Assembly: GCA_002731275.1 (NCBI GenBank)
Contig: PCBK01000183.1
Span: 1 to 41,895 of the forward strand
Length of the DNA stretch: 41,895 bases
Reading direction: 5' to 3'
Source of the DNA: Deltaproteobacteria bacterium
GTDB taxonomy: Bacteria; Myxococcota_C; UBA6777
The notes under the pieces were generated by a model. It ran no database searches, was not told the origin of the DNA, and was given only the letters and a program-made list of their open reading frames with translations. Below are positions 34,501 to 41,895 of the stretch, piece by piece. The number at the start of each line of letters is the position of its first letter. Position 1 is the stretch's first letter. The position numbers were made by a program, and so were the translations under genes.

Positions 34501-37500
34501 TTGAAGTTGTAAGCCCACATCCGGCTAGGGGGAAGCTCACCCTGTTGTATAGCGACGTCGGAGAGGGTGTTTGTCCACTCTATTTGGGCGAGAGGCTCCA
34601 AAGACATCGGCGCAAATTGCTCATACGACAGATGAAGTGCACGAGGCGTAATGTGTTGTTCTTGAGAGAGGGGGCGTATCCATGGAGACAACCCGCTGAA
34701 GGTGATCCGCCAGTGGCCTTCCTGCGACTCTTTGGGAATGATGACAAAGGGACGCACGCGCATACAGTCTCGGTACTCTCTCAGCGTGTCGAATAAGAAC
34801 GTTTTGTACCGCAAGCGTAAGGTGTGGAGATGTTCCCAGGGGTCTTGGTCTGCGTGGTTGGATACAGGCTCTCTCAGTCTCTCTTGTAGCTCCAAAAATC
34901 TTTTGAACATAGAGCTTTGTGTCTCTTTGTTCTCCGACAGCTTTTGGTGGAATGAGTAGAATGGTGCGATCCAACTGGTTTGGTCTTGAAGTGGCGGCAA
35001 TTGCGCGTAAAACTCATCCCATCCCTGCTGATCCTCGAAGGACAACTTCTGCAGGTATTGTGTGAACTCTGGGGAGCGCTCCATTCCTTCGCCTTCGACG
35101 TAGCTCGCGATGAGAATGAGCGCGCTGTAATGCACGAGGCTCCAATACGTGTCGTGTAGGTGGGAGATGTTCTCTCGCAAGGCTTCTTCGAGCAGTGTGG
35201 TGTGTGATCTTCTTGTCTCGAAGAGCTCCCACAGTTGATCTCGCTCTTCTGTGTCGAGGTGCTCCGTCTGTTGTTTGGACGTAAGATGCTCGATATCCGT
35301 TTGCAAGCTTGACAAGACAGCGTGCTGAGTCTCGATGATCTGTTCGGAGCGCTGGAATGTCACGAACATCTGTGTGATAGGTGTTGGGTAGGCGATGCGC
35401 ACAAGTGAGGAGAGCGCGATCTCTTGGTGTGTTGTGTCTTGATCTTTGCAGTGTTGTAAGAGGACCTCTTCTGTCTGTGCGAGTCCTGCGTGAATGTGAC
35501 CATTGGCTCGATCACCATACCCAAGCACTTTCAGAATATACGCTGTGTCTTTGGAGTCATCCTCCATGGCCTGCTTGAGCTGCAGGACGGCTTGTTTTGT
35601 GCCGATTCTCCCAAGCACAAGGAGTGTACGCTTTCGCTCATCTTCGAAGGACGTGGTGAGATAGGGAGCGAATGGATCGGGAAGTGGGTCCTCTTTTGTG
35701 TGTGGTTGGATGGGGTCCCAGCTCCACGACTGTTGGTTGTCTCGCAGTGAGGTGAGGTGTGTGCCGACTTGTTCTGCGACCTCTAGCCAGATTTGTTGGT
35801 GAACTTCTCCCACTGGCCTTGGGAGGTGGGCAATTTTTTCGATGGCACGAAGCGCAGCCATTCGTAATGTCGGTGTATCAGAGTGTGCAAGCGCGAGAAG
35901 GACTTCGAGGGCACGATCTCGCATGGCCCAAATTTCTTTGGGGGTGAGCTGTTCTGTTTGGACATCGCTGAACGTGTTGGTGTGCTGTTTCGTCGTGATG
36001 GTACGTGTGAGGAGCGAAGCCATCTCCTCGATGATACGTGCCTGGACTTCTGTTTCGGGGGGGCGAAAATACCACTCCGTGAGTCGTCCGAGGATGGGGT
36101 AGTGTGTGTAGTAAAAGACACGTCCACGAAAAGTGGAGCTGTGCGCAGGGCTGACCATGTCAATACACGCTTCCATCGCCCACTTGCGGTCCTGCATTTG
36201 GCCGAGGATTTGTATCTCTTCATCGCGAAGAAGTCGACTCCAGCCGGGCTCTTTTGGTGGAGATTGCAGAGACATCTTCGGGAGAATGCGCGGTAACCAA
36301 CGGTTTTTTACAATCCCTATGCCGTAAATGACACCCGATATAGGGTCGAAGTGACCGTGTCTTCCTTGGATACTTCTTAGTAGAAAACCCGCCCAGAAAC
36401 GTGGGAAACTGTCGAGCGTTCGCAGGAGGATTTGTTTGTGCTCTGCGAGGCGTGGGGGAGCTTCTTCCTGTTCATTTTCGAGGCCAATCCTGTGGACGCG
36501 GACGCCGGTGATAGAGTCCATCAAGATCAAATAGATAAGGAGCAGGCGCTTGGCGTAAAAGAAGATCAAGAACGCCCGAATCATCGACGCAAAGAGCGTA
36601 TATCCCTGTCCCACATCGAGGAATTGGACTTCTCCGCGTACAGTTGGTACTTGTTGCCCTCTATGTCGGGCCTTGATCTTGATCGTGACAGTAAAGCGCA
36701 GCCAGTCTCCCAGTGTCGGTGGGATAAGAGTCGTCTCTGTTTTCGAAGCAGGTGGTTTGGTCTTTGTGGGGTGTTGGGCAGAGACTTTTTGATAGGCCTG
36801 TTGTTTGATCTTGGGGGCTTGTGGGTGGACATAAAAAGCATGGAACACGAGTGCTTCGGCAAAAAGTAACCCCGGCAGCAACAAAAACAAATATGTGGAG
36901 GAAGGTAAGAGGACGTTGGCTTTGATCAGCCATGTTGGGGGTTCGCCGACAGCGAGAGCTTTTGCTCGTAGGAGTCGATCTCTTTCCAGGATAAAGTTGT
37001 AAAAGATGACCAGCACAACCGCTGGTAAAAATGCCAACAGTCCGGCAAAGATGTCTCTCGGTAAGAACAATTGTGTCAGTAAGACCAACAACACACCGCT
37101 GTCTATCGCAGTGAGGATGAGCCTTTGCTTGGGAGGCGCTTGTTTTTCTCGAAGCAGGTGAAAGAGGGCGCTTACGCCGATCGAAAGGATAAATCCAATG
37201 AGAGTGAGCCACCAAGGAGCGATGTGTCTGAGTGTCCCCATAAAGAACGCGAGGGGCAACAACATGACCCAACGTGCTAGCTGTGTCGGCATGTTGATCT
37301 GTTGGCCATACATCCACAAACCAGCACCAAAGACGACAAACACCAGCAAAGGCAAGGCATTCCAAGTGGATGACTTGAGCTGTGCGTGATCCCAGCCGAG
37401 CAGATAGGCGCTCGCGAGAAAACCACCGACAACGAGGAGCTTGGTCAAGCCCTCAAACAACAGCTTTGTCGCTTTGTGTTGTTGGAGCGTGTCCCATAAT

Positions 37501-37568
37501 CGGGTGGTGATAGGGGAGGGAGGTGGTTTGATCGATGGACTGGAAGCATCCGATGCGTTTGGTTGCAA
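31527..37568 (-). CDS. Giant membrane protein: HEAT-like, NTPase-like and TPR regions
   Basis: The 2013-codon product begins with six or seven membrane helices (about 35-250). HEAT-like helical repeats follow (about 545-800), then an NTPase-like region with SIFLLAGSDGVGHTTL near residues 1126-1141 and a Walker-B-like LTFYLDGFHE (Asp1224). This order resembles STAND/NACHT ATPases, but the P-loop lysine is replaced by His1139, so nucleotide binding may be lost or altered. TPR-like repeats fill about 1586-1936. STAND proteins often act as signal-dependent switches; that role is inference here. The TTG start has AAGGAG 6 bases upstream. The gene ends 70 bases before the next open frame on the same side of the BMC gene. 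Confidence 0.85.
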   Translation of the reverse strand: MQPNASDASSPSIKPPPSPITTRLWDTLQQHKATKLLFEGLTKLLVVGGFLASAYLLGWDHAQLKSSTWNALPLLVFVVFGAGLWMYGQQINMPTQLARWVMLLPLAFFMGTLRHIAPWWLTLIGFILSIGVSALFHLLREKQAPPKQRLILTAIDSGVLLVLLTQLFLPRDIFAGLLAFLPAVVLVIFYNFILERDRLLRAKALAVGEPPTWLIKANVLLPSSTYLFLLLPGLLFAEALVFHAFYVHPQAPKIKQQAYQKVSAQHPTKTKPPASKTETTLIPPTLGDWLRFTVTIKIKARHRGQQVPTVRGEVQFLDVGQGYTLFASMIRAFLIFFYAKRLLLIYLILMDSITGVRVHRIGLENEQEEAPPRLAEHKQILLRTLDSFPRFWAGFLLRSIQGRHGHFDPISGVIYGIGIVKNRWLPRILPKMSLQSPPKEPGWSRLLRDEEIQILGQMQDRKWAMEACIDMVSPAHSSTFRGRVFYYTHYPILGRLTEWYFRPPETEVQARIIEEMASLLTRTITTKQHTNTFSDVQTEQLTPKEIWAMRDRALEVLLALAHSDTPTLRMAALRAIEKIAHLPRPVGEVHQQIWLEVAEQVGTHLTSLRDNQQSWSWDPIQPHTKEDPLPDPFAPYLTTSFEDERKRTLLVLGRIGTKQAVLQLKQAMEDDSKDTAYILKVLGYGDRANGHIHAGLAQTEEVLLQHCKDQDTTHQEIALSSLVRIAYPTPITQMFVTFQRSEQIIETQHAVLSSLQTDIEHLTSKQQTEHLDTEERDQLWELFETRRSHTTLLEEALRENISHLHDTYWSLVHYSALILIASYVEGEGMERSPEFTQYLQKLSFEDQQGWDEFYAQLPPLQDQTSWIAPFYSFHQKLSENKETQSSMFKRFLELQERLREPVSNHADQDPWEHLHTLRLRYKTFLFDTLREYRDCMRVRPFVIIPKESQEGHWRITFSGLSPWIRPLSQEQHITPRALHLSYEQFAPMSLEPLAQIEWTNTLSDVAIQQGELPPSRMWAYNFNRSIQLHMRRLGPNDERGYWRSHERLGPGAEWEQQLSRLATQLEHRTLSKLDFSYLIERSKASFRQVFARSRLREQDPLMIKRDMEYKLDNFLEQDRHKLAESPSIFLLAGSDGVGHTTLMLRHARRQQSGEHEGQITLFMDAGLLHPDATLADWLTHELQLELDEALSASSPQKRLEEVMQAIQPLFADVELASPLTFYLDGFHEHPKGVELLADALTLASRARATHLHCKFILSVRKSYLENNIEHPVLSPFVVQGRFSPSEEMFYRERGVHGVAMELTEFLDEKTPGVPEDKTEVERAYQRYYQYTDTSGSPRYRPNRASTRDIERYGMTRTLLAAPTLLPVIMETFHQKELPEDLQLMELMSSYLEQFTQPERECMQSLAQKMLYGQEHTTETPDKWESDPLLEESQLLEDPELIEYVEPFKYGTRIYDDLRARGLLIRRWRLPKHKEHQDARPVRHVTFTSPQLQEYLLFQDLWSLTSQPQQSEETPLFQTDQVQWLLALSSKSEHFKALSGALSLYLLRSIETHQAQLVADFNDRSEGLGRRNRHILLHAFLHLDPRQVTRSNHLLSIVFKEISGNDLELLQELGQTYRRRGLYQEVEALFGMVLDQEQFAKQLPHFPSLYTELLLERADNKRQLLAQQSGGQLGKKEYQQGRALYQKTYEMLRDQQDSKLQQARVLRFQALYELDTNHLEEAEETLSQAWSLGVRETRDDLNDAWIRHLQSSLQRRKVETQKDMPPSQKRQLLQAARTAGEEGLSIAIKCKTGEQTELLAQINDNLARILFGLANINDQTSQKQQEFAQAIEYFKGSIRAKRMLSDYLGMAMSYSGLGSVYMESAKLKGTDEQPETNDWTESKQQFMRALKLNRDKLHSEFGIALSYQALADLYELHPDYRAERLSALLEALLAFARIGNTNACQGVIKQLVQEVATMPLQEMRRFLMQVVEQLQNITELSDWLISTLWKEFSSVLGDRIPRVLRDLFAKIIQS

Positions 37569-37634
37569 GAGCTACTCCTTCGACTAGACAAGTTCGAGTG
37601 TTTGAAAGTTCGGATAGGTTACCTGCTCGGCGAT

Positions 37635-37664
37635 AACATAGACTATCCCTATTGACTTTGGCAA
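37635..37664 (-). promoter_or_regulatory. Candidate promoter for the giant membrane gene
   Basis: On the minus strand, TTGCCA (37664-37659) and TATGTT (37640-37635) are 18 bases apart, about 67 bases before the TTG start at 37568. It lies in the divergent gap 37569-37800, which otherwise shows no clear feature. Confidence 0.35.
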
Positions 37665-37800
37665 GGTGTACAAGACATTGATACTAACGCTTGATGTGTT
37701 TGGATTGTTCCATCAAGAGTGTGGGTTGTTGGACGAAAAAAAGGACATGGAAGGTGAGGCGCTTTTTCTTTTGGTGCACTCATTGTCTGGGAGGTGTTTT

Positions 37801-39000
37801 GTGAATCGATTTGTACGTTGGAGTTTGGCGCTCGCGGCGATAATGCTCGTGGCGATGTTTGCAGTGGTCGGATATATCGCGAAGACCTCATTTGACAAGC
37901 TCCATCAATACGTGAAACCACAGCTACAATCATACACACCATCGACGCTCTCGGTGTCCCTCAAACGTCCTTTTTTTATGTTGAAAGACAAGGTGTTTTA
38001 TCACTGCGCAGAGGGTCGTTTGACAAATTGCAAGCAGGGGCGTTGGGCTGGGCTTATTGCGAAGGCATCTGTTGCACCAAACGGTCAATATATCGCGGTG
38101 ATGACTCCGCGGACACCTCTTGAGGCGTCCTCTTGGTGGATTTTGGACAAGAGTGGTCGCCCCATTCATCGGCCGGGTATCATGAAGACAGGAGGCGCGT
38201 CTTCTGACACCCAGCACCATGCATTCTCCTCACAGGTTGTCTGGTTTCCATCATCTGATCGTTTGTTGTTGTTGCGAAAAAAGAGTCTCGCCGAGAAAGG
38301 TGGATTCTTTGGTTTTTTTGATGTTTTTGTGTTTGATGTGAAGAAACGCTCACTTCGCAAACTCTTTCGATTGCCAGGTGGTGCCGACTGGTTTACTGTG
38401 TCAAAGGATGGTTCATCACTGCTCGCTCGCTACAACGATGTGCGACGTGGCTTGGTGTTTGGTGTCTTCTCCTTGGCGAATGGGAAGATGTTGAAGCAAA
38501 CATCATCCTATATTGCCGCAGGTCGCTGGGTGCGAGAGGCGTTTTTATGGCCTTTTTCGATGCGTGGTTTTGGCGGGCATTCGTTTGATTACAGGAAAAG
38601 AGTTGGACTCATTGAGCAGTCAAAATACAAGGGCAACATCCATTACGCGAAAGGGCTCCCGAGTCATCTGCGACAACCACTCGCGCTTGAGCTTCGAAGT
38701 TTACACAGTGTGAAGACGCTCATACGTGGCACGTATGGGTGGTATCCCGCCCAAAGAAAGAAGATCCCTTTTGTGTTGAAGAGCCATTTTTTACCGGGGA
38801 ATCGCTACATACTCACCCAAATTTTCAGTCAACAGGCGATGGGGACGTTTGTGATGGATACGTCGAGTGGGACGTACCAAATGCTCGCGAAACAGGCTCG
38901 TTTGTTTTTTCATGTGGACGTCAAGATGCGTTCGCCACGTCAACTCAAGCAAAAGTATCCATTGAAAGTGTTGGCGACATCAACACAACCTGTTCGCTAG
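37801..39000 (+). CDS. Membrane-anchored protein with propeller-like repeats
   Basis: From GTG 37801 the product is 399 residues: a short basic start, one membrane helix (about 8-28), then a large extracytoplasmic part. That part has repeated strand patterns such as APNGQYIAVM, FPSSDRLLLL and VSKDGSSLLA, typical of WD40/TolB-like beta propellers, with two Cys near the start (HCAEG, TNCKQ). No enzyme motif is seen. GGGAGG lies 6 bases before this GTG; the frame is open to 37666, but the extra 45 residues would displace the membrane helix and lack a ribosome site. It diverges from the giant membrane gene. Confidence 0.75.
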   Translation: MNRFVRWSLALAAIMLVAMFAVVGYIAKTSFDKLHQYVKPQLQSYTPSTLSVSLKRPFFMLKDKVFYHCAEGRLTNCKQGRWAGLIAKASVAPNGQYIAVMTPRTPLEASSWWILDKSGRPIHRPGIMKTGGASSDTQHHAFSSQVVWFPSSDRLLLLRKKSLAEKGGFFGFFDVFVFDVKKRSLRKLFRLPGGADWFTVSKDGSSLLARYNDVRRGLVFGVFSLANGKMLKQTSSYIAAGRWVREAFLWPFSMRGFGGHSFDYRKRVGLIEQSKYKGNIHYAKGLPSHLRQPLALELRSLHSVKTLIRGTYGWYPAQRKKIPFVLKSHFLPGNRYILTQIFSQQAMGTFVMDTSSGTYQMLAKQARLFFHVDVKMRSPRQLKQKYPLKVLATSTQPVR

Positions 39001-39068
39001 CAAGACATTTGTGCGTGTAAAGGTTCTCGACGACGGGGAGTAGGGCTGGGGAGAAGGCTCTGGTTTCT

Positions 39069-39097
39069 TTGCAGATCATGAGGATATGGGGTATAGT
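39069..39097 (+). promoter_or_regulatory. Candidate promoter for the symporter gene
   Basis: TTGCAG (39069-39074) and TATAGT (39092-39097) are 17 bases apart in the 187-base gap before the symporter. Transcription would start near 39104, about 84 bases before the chosen ATG. The upstream element is a weak match. Confidence 0.35.
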
Positions 39098-39187
39098 GCA
39101 TCGCTCAACATGTTTCAAAGACATAGACCATACACTCCATTCGAATCTATCAGTCGACGTTTTCGTCATTGAGGAGGTATGTGCGCT

Positions 39188-41080
39188 ATGGTTGATCTTA
39201 TGAATACCAGAACTGGGAGTGAAAGTATGCGAAAGTGCTCATTGCTGCTCGTGTTTCTCGGAGCATTAATGGTCTGTGCTCCAGGCTATTTGATGGCCGA
39301 AGAACCCGCAGCCAAAAACGTCGAAACCCAAAAAAAAGACAGCCCAAAAAAGGCCGAAGAGAAAGGCGAAAAGAAGCCCGCAAACGCAGTGCCTGCCGCA
39401 GACAAAGACAAGAAGCCTGCTGCGCGTGTTGTGAAAGTCGATCGTCCTGAAGCCGCAAAGCCTGCAAAGAGGGCGCCTGCCGTTGCAAAGAAGGTCACAA
39501 AAAAAGTCAAGAAGAAGAAGAACATCGTTGTTCATGGATTCGAAGTCTTCGTTGGATTTCTTGGAAAGACAGTCTTCTTCCCGATCTTTGGATTTCCATT
39601 TGTCGTGATCATCCTCGTGCTCGGGTCGATCTTCTTCACTTTCAGGATGGGTTTTATCAACCTGAGGGGATTCGCACACTCCATTCAAATTATTCGTGGA
39701 AAATACGATAATCCCGATGATGAAGGTGAGATCAGTCACTTTCAGGCGCTCACATCGTCTTTGAGCGCGACGGTTGGGCTTGGAAACATCGCTGGTGTCG
39801 CTGTTGCTGTTGGGAAGGGGGGAGCAGGCGCTGTCTTTTGGATGATCTTGATTGCTTTCTTCGGTATGACCGCCAAGTTTGTCGAATGTTCGCTCGCCCA
39901 AATGTGGAGAACGATCGAAGATGACGGCACTGTTCATGGTGGACCCATGTACTACATCTCCCGTGGTCTCGAAGAAAAGAACTTGGGCGTCGCCGGGAAG
40001 TTTTTGGGCGGATTCTTCGCCGTGTGTATCATCGGTGGTGCGTTTGGTGGTGGGAACATGTTCCAAGCCAACCAATCGTTTGAGCTGATCGCGAAGTACG
40101 TTCCTGCGACGACACCTGTTATGGGTGTCAATCCTTACGCGTTGGGATTTGGTCTTTTGCTCGCGATCATCGTTGGGTTGATCATCCTCGGTGGGATCAA
40201 GCGTATCGGTAGCGCGACCTCCAAAATCGTCCCCTTTATGGTCGCTCTCTACATCGGTACAGCGATTATCATCATCCTCATGAATGTCGGTCGTATTCCT
40301 GGATTGCTCGTCGAGATTGTCCAATCGGCCTTCAACCCTGGCGCAATGTATGGCGGTCTTTTAGGGGTTATGGTCATTGGTATCAGCCGCGCGGTCTTTT
40401 CTAACGAAGCTGGTATTGGTTCGGCTGCAATTGCACACAGCGCAGCCAAGACAGACGAACCCATTCGTGAAGGTATGGTCGCGATGATTGGACCCTTCAT
40501 CGATACTGTCATGATTTGTTTGATGACAGCGTCTGTGATCTTGTTGACTGCACCTGACAACAAGACTTTGCAAGCGATGCAGTCGGCACAAAAGAACGTT
40601 TACACGCTGAACGTTGCGCTCGCAAAGGCCCAAAAAGAGAAGAAGGCCAAGGCAATCATCGCTGGCTTGAAGTCCAAGTTGTCATTCGCAAAGAAGGACT
40701 ACAAGAGCAAATCCAAAGGTGCAGCGATCACTTCGGCTGCTTTTGGCTCGGTCTTTTCGTGGTTCCCGATCTTGTTGAGTATTGTCGTCTTCTTGTTCGC
40801 GTACTCTACGATGGTGTCGTGGAGTTATTACGGAGAACGGGGTTGGGCCTACCTCTTTGGTAGTGGCTCCATTATGATCTATCGCATGCTGTTTTTGTGT
40901 GCGATTGTTCTCGGGAGTGTCGCCAATTTAGGGGTTGTGCTCGACTTCAGTGATATCATGATCTTTCTCTGTGCATTCCCCAACATCATCGCAGGTGTGT
41001 TGTTGAGTGGGATCGTCAAAGAAAGACTCGATGATTATTGGACACGATTCCAAAAAGGCGAATTCAAAGAATACAAGTAG
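39188..41080 (+). CDS. AGCS-family sodium:alanine-type symporter with exported N-terminal extension
   Basis: The product of 630 residues carries the AGCS core from about residue 120: SATVGLGNIAGVAVAV with GGAGAVFWM, GGPMYYI, and FSNEAGIGSAAIAHSAA, which are family signatures for sodium-coupled alanine or glycine uptake. Unusually, the core follows a signal-peptide-like segment (about 14-38, ending GYLMAEE) and about 75 Lys/Ala/Pro-rich residues. A charged, coiled-coil-like insert of about 60 residues (455-517) interrupts the membrane part. ATG 39188 has GAGGAGGT 9 bases upstream; ATG 39179 is too close to it, and ATG 39227 (GGGAG, 7 bases) would also keep the signal segment. Repeat copy 2 begins 6 bases after the stop. 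Confidence 0.9.
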   Translation: MVDLMNTRTGSESMRKCSLLLVFLGALMVCAPGYLMAEEPAAKNVETQKKDSPKKAEEKGEKKPANAVPAADKDKKPAARVVKVDRPEAAKPAKRAPAVAKKVTKKVKKKKNIVVHGFEVFVGFLGKTVFFPIFGFPFVVIILVLGSIFFTFRMGFINLRGFAHSIQIIRGKYDNPDDEGEISHFQALTSSLSATVGLGNIAGVAVAVGKGGAGAVFWMILIAFFGMTAKFVECSLAQMWRTIEDDGTVHGGPMYYISRGLEEKNLGVAGKFLGGFFAVCIIGGAFGGGNMFQANQSFELIAKYVPATTPVMGVNPYALGFGLLLAIIVGLIILGGIKRIGSATSKIVPFMVALYIGTAIIIILMNVGRIPGLLVEIVQSAFNPGAMYGGLLGVMVIGISRAVFSNEAGIGSAAIAHSAAKTDEPIREGMVAMIGPFIDTVMICLMTASVILLTAPDNKTLQAMQSAQKNVYTLNVALAKAQKEKKAKAIIAGLKSKLSFAKKDYKSKSKGAAITSAAFGSVFSWFPILLSIVVFLFAYSTMVSWSYYGERGWAYLFGSGSIMIYRMLFLCAIVLGSVANLGVVLDFSDIMIFLCAFPNIIAGVLLSGIVKERLDDYWTRFQKGEFKEYK

Positions 41081-41086
41081 TCCATC

Positions 41087-41326
41087 CTGATCCAGGGGCA
41101 ATTGCACTTGTGTCTTCGCAAAGTGCACCCGAATGTACGATACAATCCCTCATGATCATACGTATGTCGCAAGCGATATCCTCCTAACGTTCGATTGCTC
41201 GGACAACATATGCGGTTGTCATTTGCTTCATGCACTTTGCAACCACCCCTTCAACAAACCTCTCCATCCCCCTGGCCTCCGGCCTTCCCCCTTCCTCTCC
41301 GACCTTCGGAGAAGGCAAGGGGAGGG
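41087..41326 (-). repeat. Structured interspersed repeat, copy 2
   Basis: This is a complete copy in inverted orientation relative to copy 1. It keeps the TGCACTT/AAGTGCA hairpin (41103-41109, 41121-41127), the ATGTCGC/GCGATAT hairpin with one wobble (41164-41170, 41173-41179), GGCC-TCC-GGCC (41274-41284) and a distal hairpin TCTCCGA/TCGGAGA (41296-41302, 41306-41312). It starts immediately after the symporter stop and could serve as its 3' end structure. Confidence 0.85.
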
Positions 41327-41358
41327 ATTATACCGTGTGCACGGGGGATACTAGATTT

Positions 41359-41595
41359 CTGATCCAGGCGCAGTTGCACTTGTGTCTTCGCAAAATGCAC
41401 CCGAAGATACGACACAATCCCTCGTGACAATACAGATACTGCGAGCAGTATCCTCCCAACGCTCGATTGCTCACGAACTTGCAGCGGTTGTCATTTGCTT
41501 CATTCACTTTGCAACTACCCCTTCAACAAACCTCTCCATCCCCCTGGCCTCCGACCTTCCCCCTTCCTCTCCATCCTCTGGATGAGGAAGGGGGA
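41359..41595 (-). repeat. Structured interspersed repeat, copy 3
   Basis: This copy has the same orientation as copy 2 and lies 32 bases from it. Its central hairpin is GATACTGC/GCAGTATC (41435-41442, 41445-41452), differing from copy 1 at three base pairs with both arms changed. The distal foldback is a perfect 12-bp stem (41558-41569 with 41584-41595) plus inner TCCA/TGGA. TGCACTT/AAATGCA (41375-41381, 41393-41399) has one mismatch. Confidence 0.85.
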
Positions 41596-41817
41596 CCAAT
41601 CAAACGGCATATACGTGACTTTGGATATTATGAACGCGCCCCCTCAGCCGGGCGAATACTCGTCCAGCTTCCCCCACTCAACTTCGTTGGCAAGGGGAGC
41701 GATGCATATCAAACGAGATGTCGCGATACAAACGCATATTTCGTGTAGATTGGCTTGGTGTCAGTAAGGACGGGCCTTATGTCCGAGCTCAATCATCGTA
41801 TACATCGGTTGGTTTGT
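41596..41817. other. Gene-free spacer between repeat copies
   Basis: This stretch of 222 bases has no convincing gene. It contains a foldback of GCTTCCCC with GGGGAGC around 41670-41701 and TAAGG/CCTTA around 41765-41779. It may belong to a larger composite repeat, because it sits between copies 3 and 4, which point in opposite directions. Confidence 0.4.
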
Positions 41818-41895
41818 CCCTCCTCTCGAAAGGCTTGAGAGGAGGGAAGAGCCGAAGGCTCAGGGTGGAGAGTTTGTTGAGGTGGATGATTGCAA
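41818..41895 (+). repeat. Structured interspersed repeat, copy 4 (right-truncated)
   Basis: The copy begins with a perfect 10-bp hairpin CCCTCCTCTC/GAGAGGAGGG (41818-41827, 41837-41846) and GAGCC-GAA-GGCTC (41849-41861), followed by the conserved GGAGAGTTTGTTGA block, and is cut by the window end inside the element. It has the same orientation as copy 1 and is similar but not identical to it. Confidence 0.75.

Noticed and set aside
39266-40324. 352-codon leftward frame opposite the symporter
   Set aside because: Its Asp/Arg/His-rich sequence is the antisense of a conserved membrane-protein frame; no independent coding signal.
41087-41895. CRISPR-like array at the right end
   Set aside because: The units are about 240 bases, few, in mixed orientation and lack short regular repeats with unique spacers; no cas gene is present.
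1-41895. Closed circular replicon (plasmid or phage) joined through the end repeats
   Set aside because: The two ends belong to one repeat family but differ in sequence, and no replication, partition or phage genes are seen.
1-41895. tRNA, rRNA or classical riboswitch genes
   Set aside because: No cloverleaf with a TTCRA-type arm and no rRNA core sequence was noticed on either strand by eye; a covariance search would settle this.

Overview
This window is a contiguous piece of a Gram-negative bacterial chromosome, probably from a member of the Myxococcota, Bradymonadota or a related deltaproteobacterial-type lineage. That placement is inferred from gene content: a zinc-ribbon/PEGA Ser/Thr kinase, several hybrid two-component proteins, YARHG and C2-like secreted proteins, many Cys-rich exported proteins and a stand-alone microcompartment shell gene. 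No rRNA or tRNA gene is visible. Gene density is high, mostly with strong AGGAG-type ribosome binding sites and short gaps. I recognise 22 protein genes.

Layout. 1-197 is a structured repeat (copy 1). 225-4027 holds an Ig-like/Cys-rich lipoprotein, a divergent FolC-type Mur ligase and a Cys-laced secreted protein. 4073-11417 is a tight three-gene leftward operon: a PilZ plus GNAT-like protein, a double hybrid histidine kinase, and a ThiF-nitroreductase fusion of the Rv1355c/MoeY type. A REC-kinase gene lies upstream on the same strand (11874-13046). 13402-21873 holds the Ser/Thr kinase, a SpoU/TrmH methyltransferase, a YARHG-NlpC/P60 protein with an arginine-rich tail, a lipoprotein with three OB-like repeats, and PgeF. 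22040-25396 encodes three exported proteins, one of them with four C2-like repeats. 25430-31444 holds a TPR membrane protein with a site-2-protease-like but degenerate N-terminus, a 72-residue protein, superoxide dismutase, an aldolase/short-chain dehydrogenase fusion and a BMC shell protein. 31527-37568 is one 2013-codon membrane NTPase-like gene, followed by a membrane-anchored propeller-like protein and an AGCS sodium:alanine-type symporter. 41087-41895 holds three more copies of the terminal repeat.

How the genes may work together. The clearest candidate for an undescribed system is the 4073-11417 operon with its REC-kinase neighbour. A c-di-GMP-binding (PilZ) acyltransferase-like enzyme, an ATP-dependent activation/flavin fusion enzyme and a multi-input kinase are translationally coupled or nearly so, which suggests production or modification of a small molecule tied to signalling. 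A second candidate is the aldolase/dehydrogenase paired with a single BMC hexamer gene, which suggests aldehyde metabolism in a microcompartment whose other parts lie elsewhere. A third is the repeat family, whose hairpins are kept by compensatory changes. All functional links are inference from sequence and order; no search was run.
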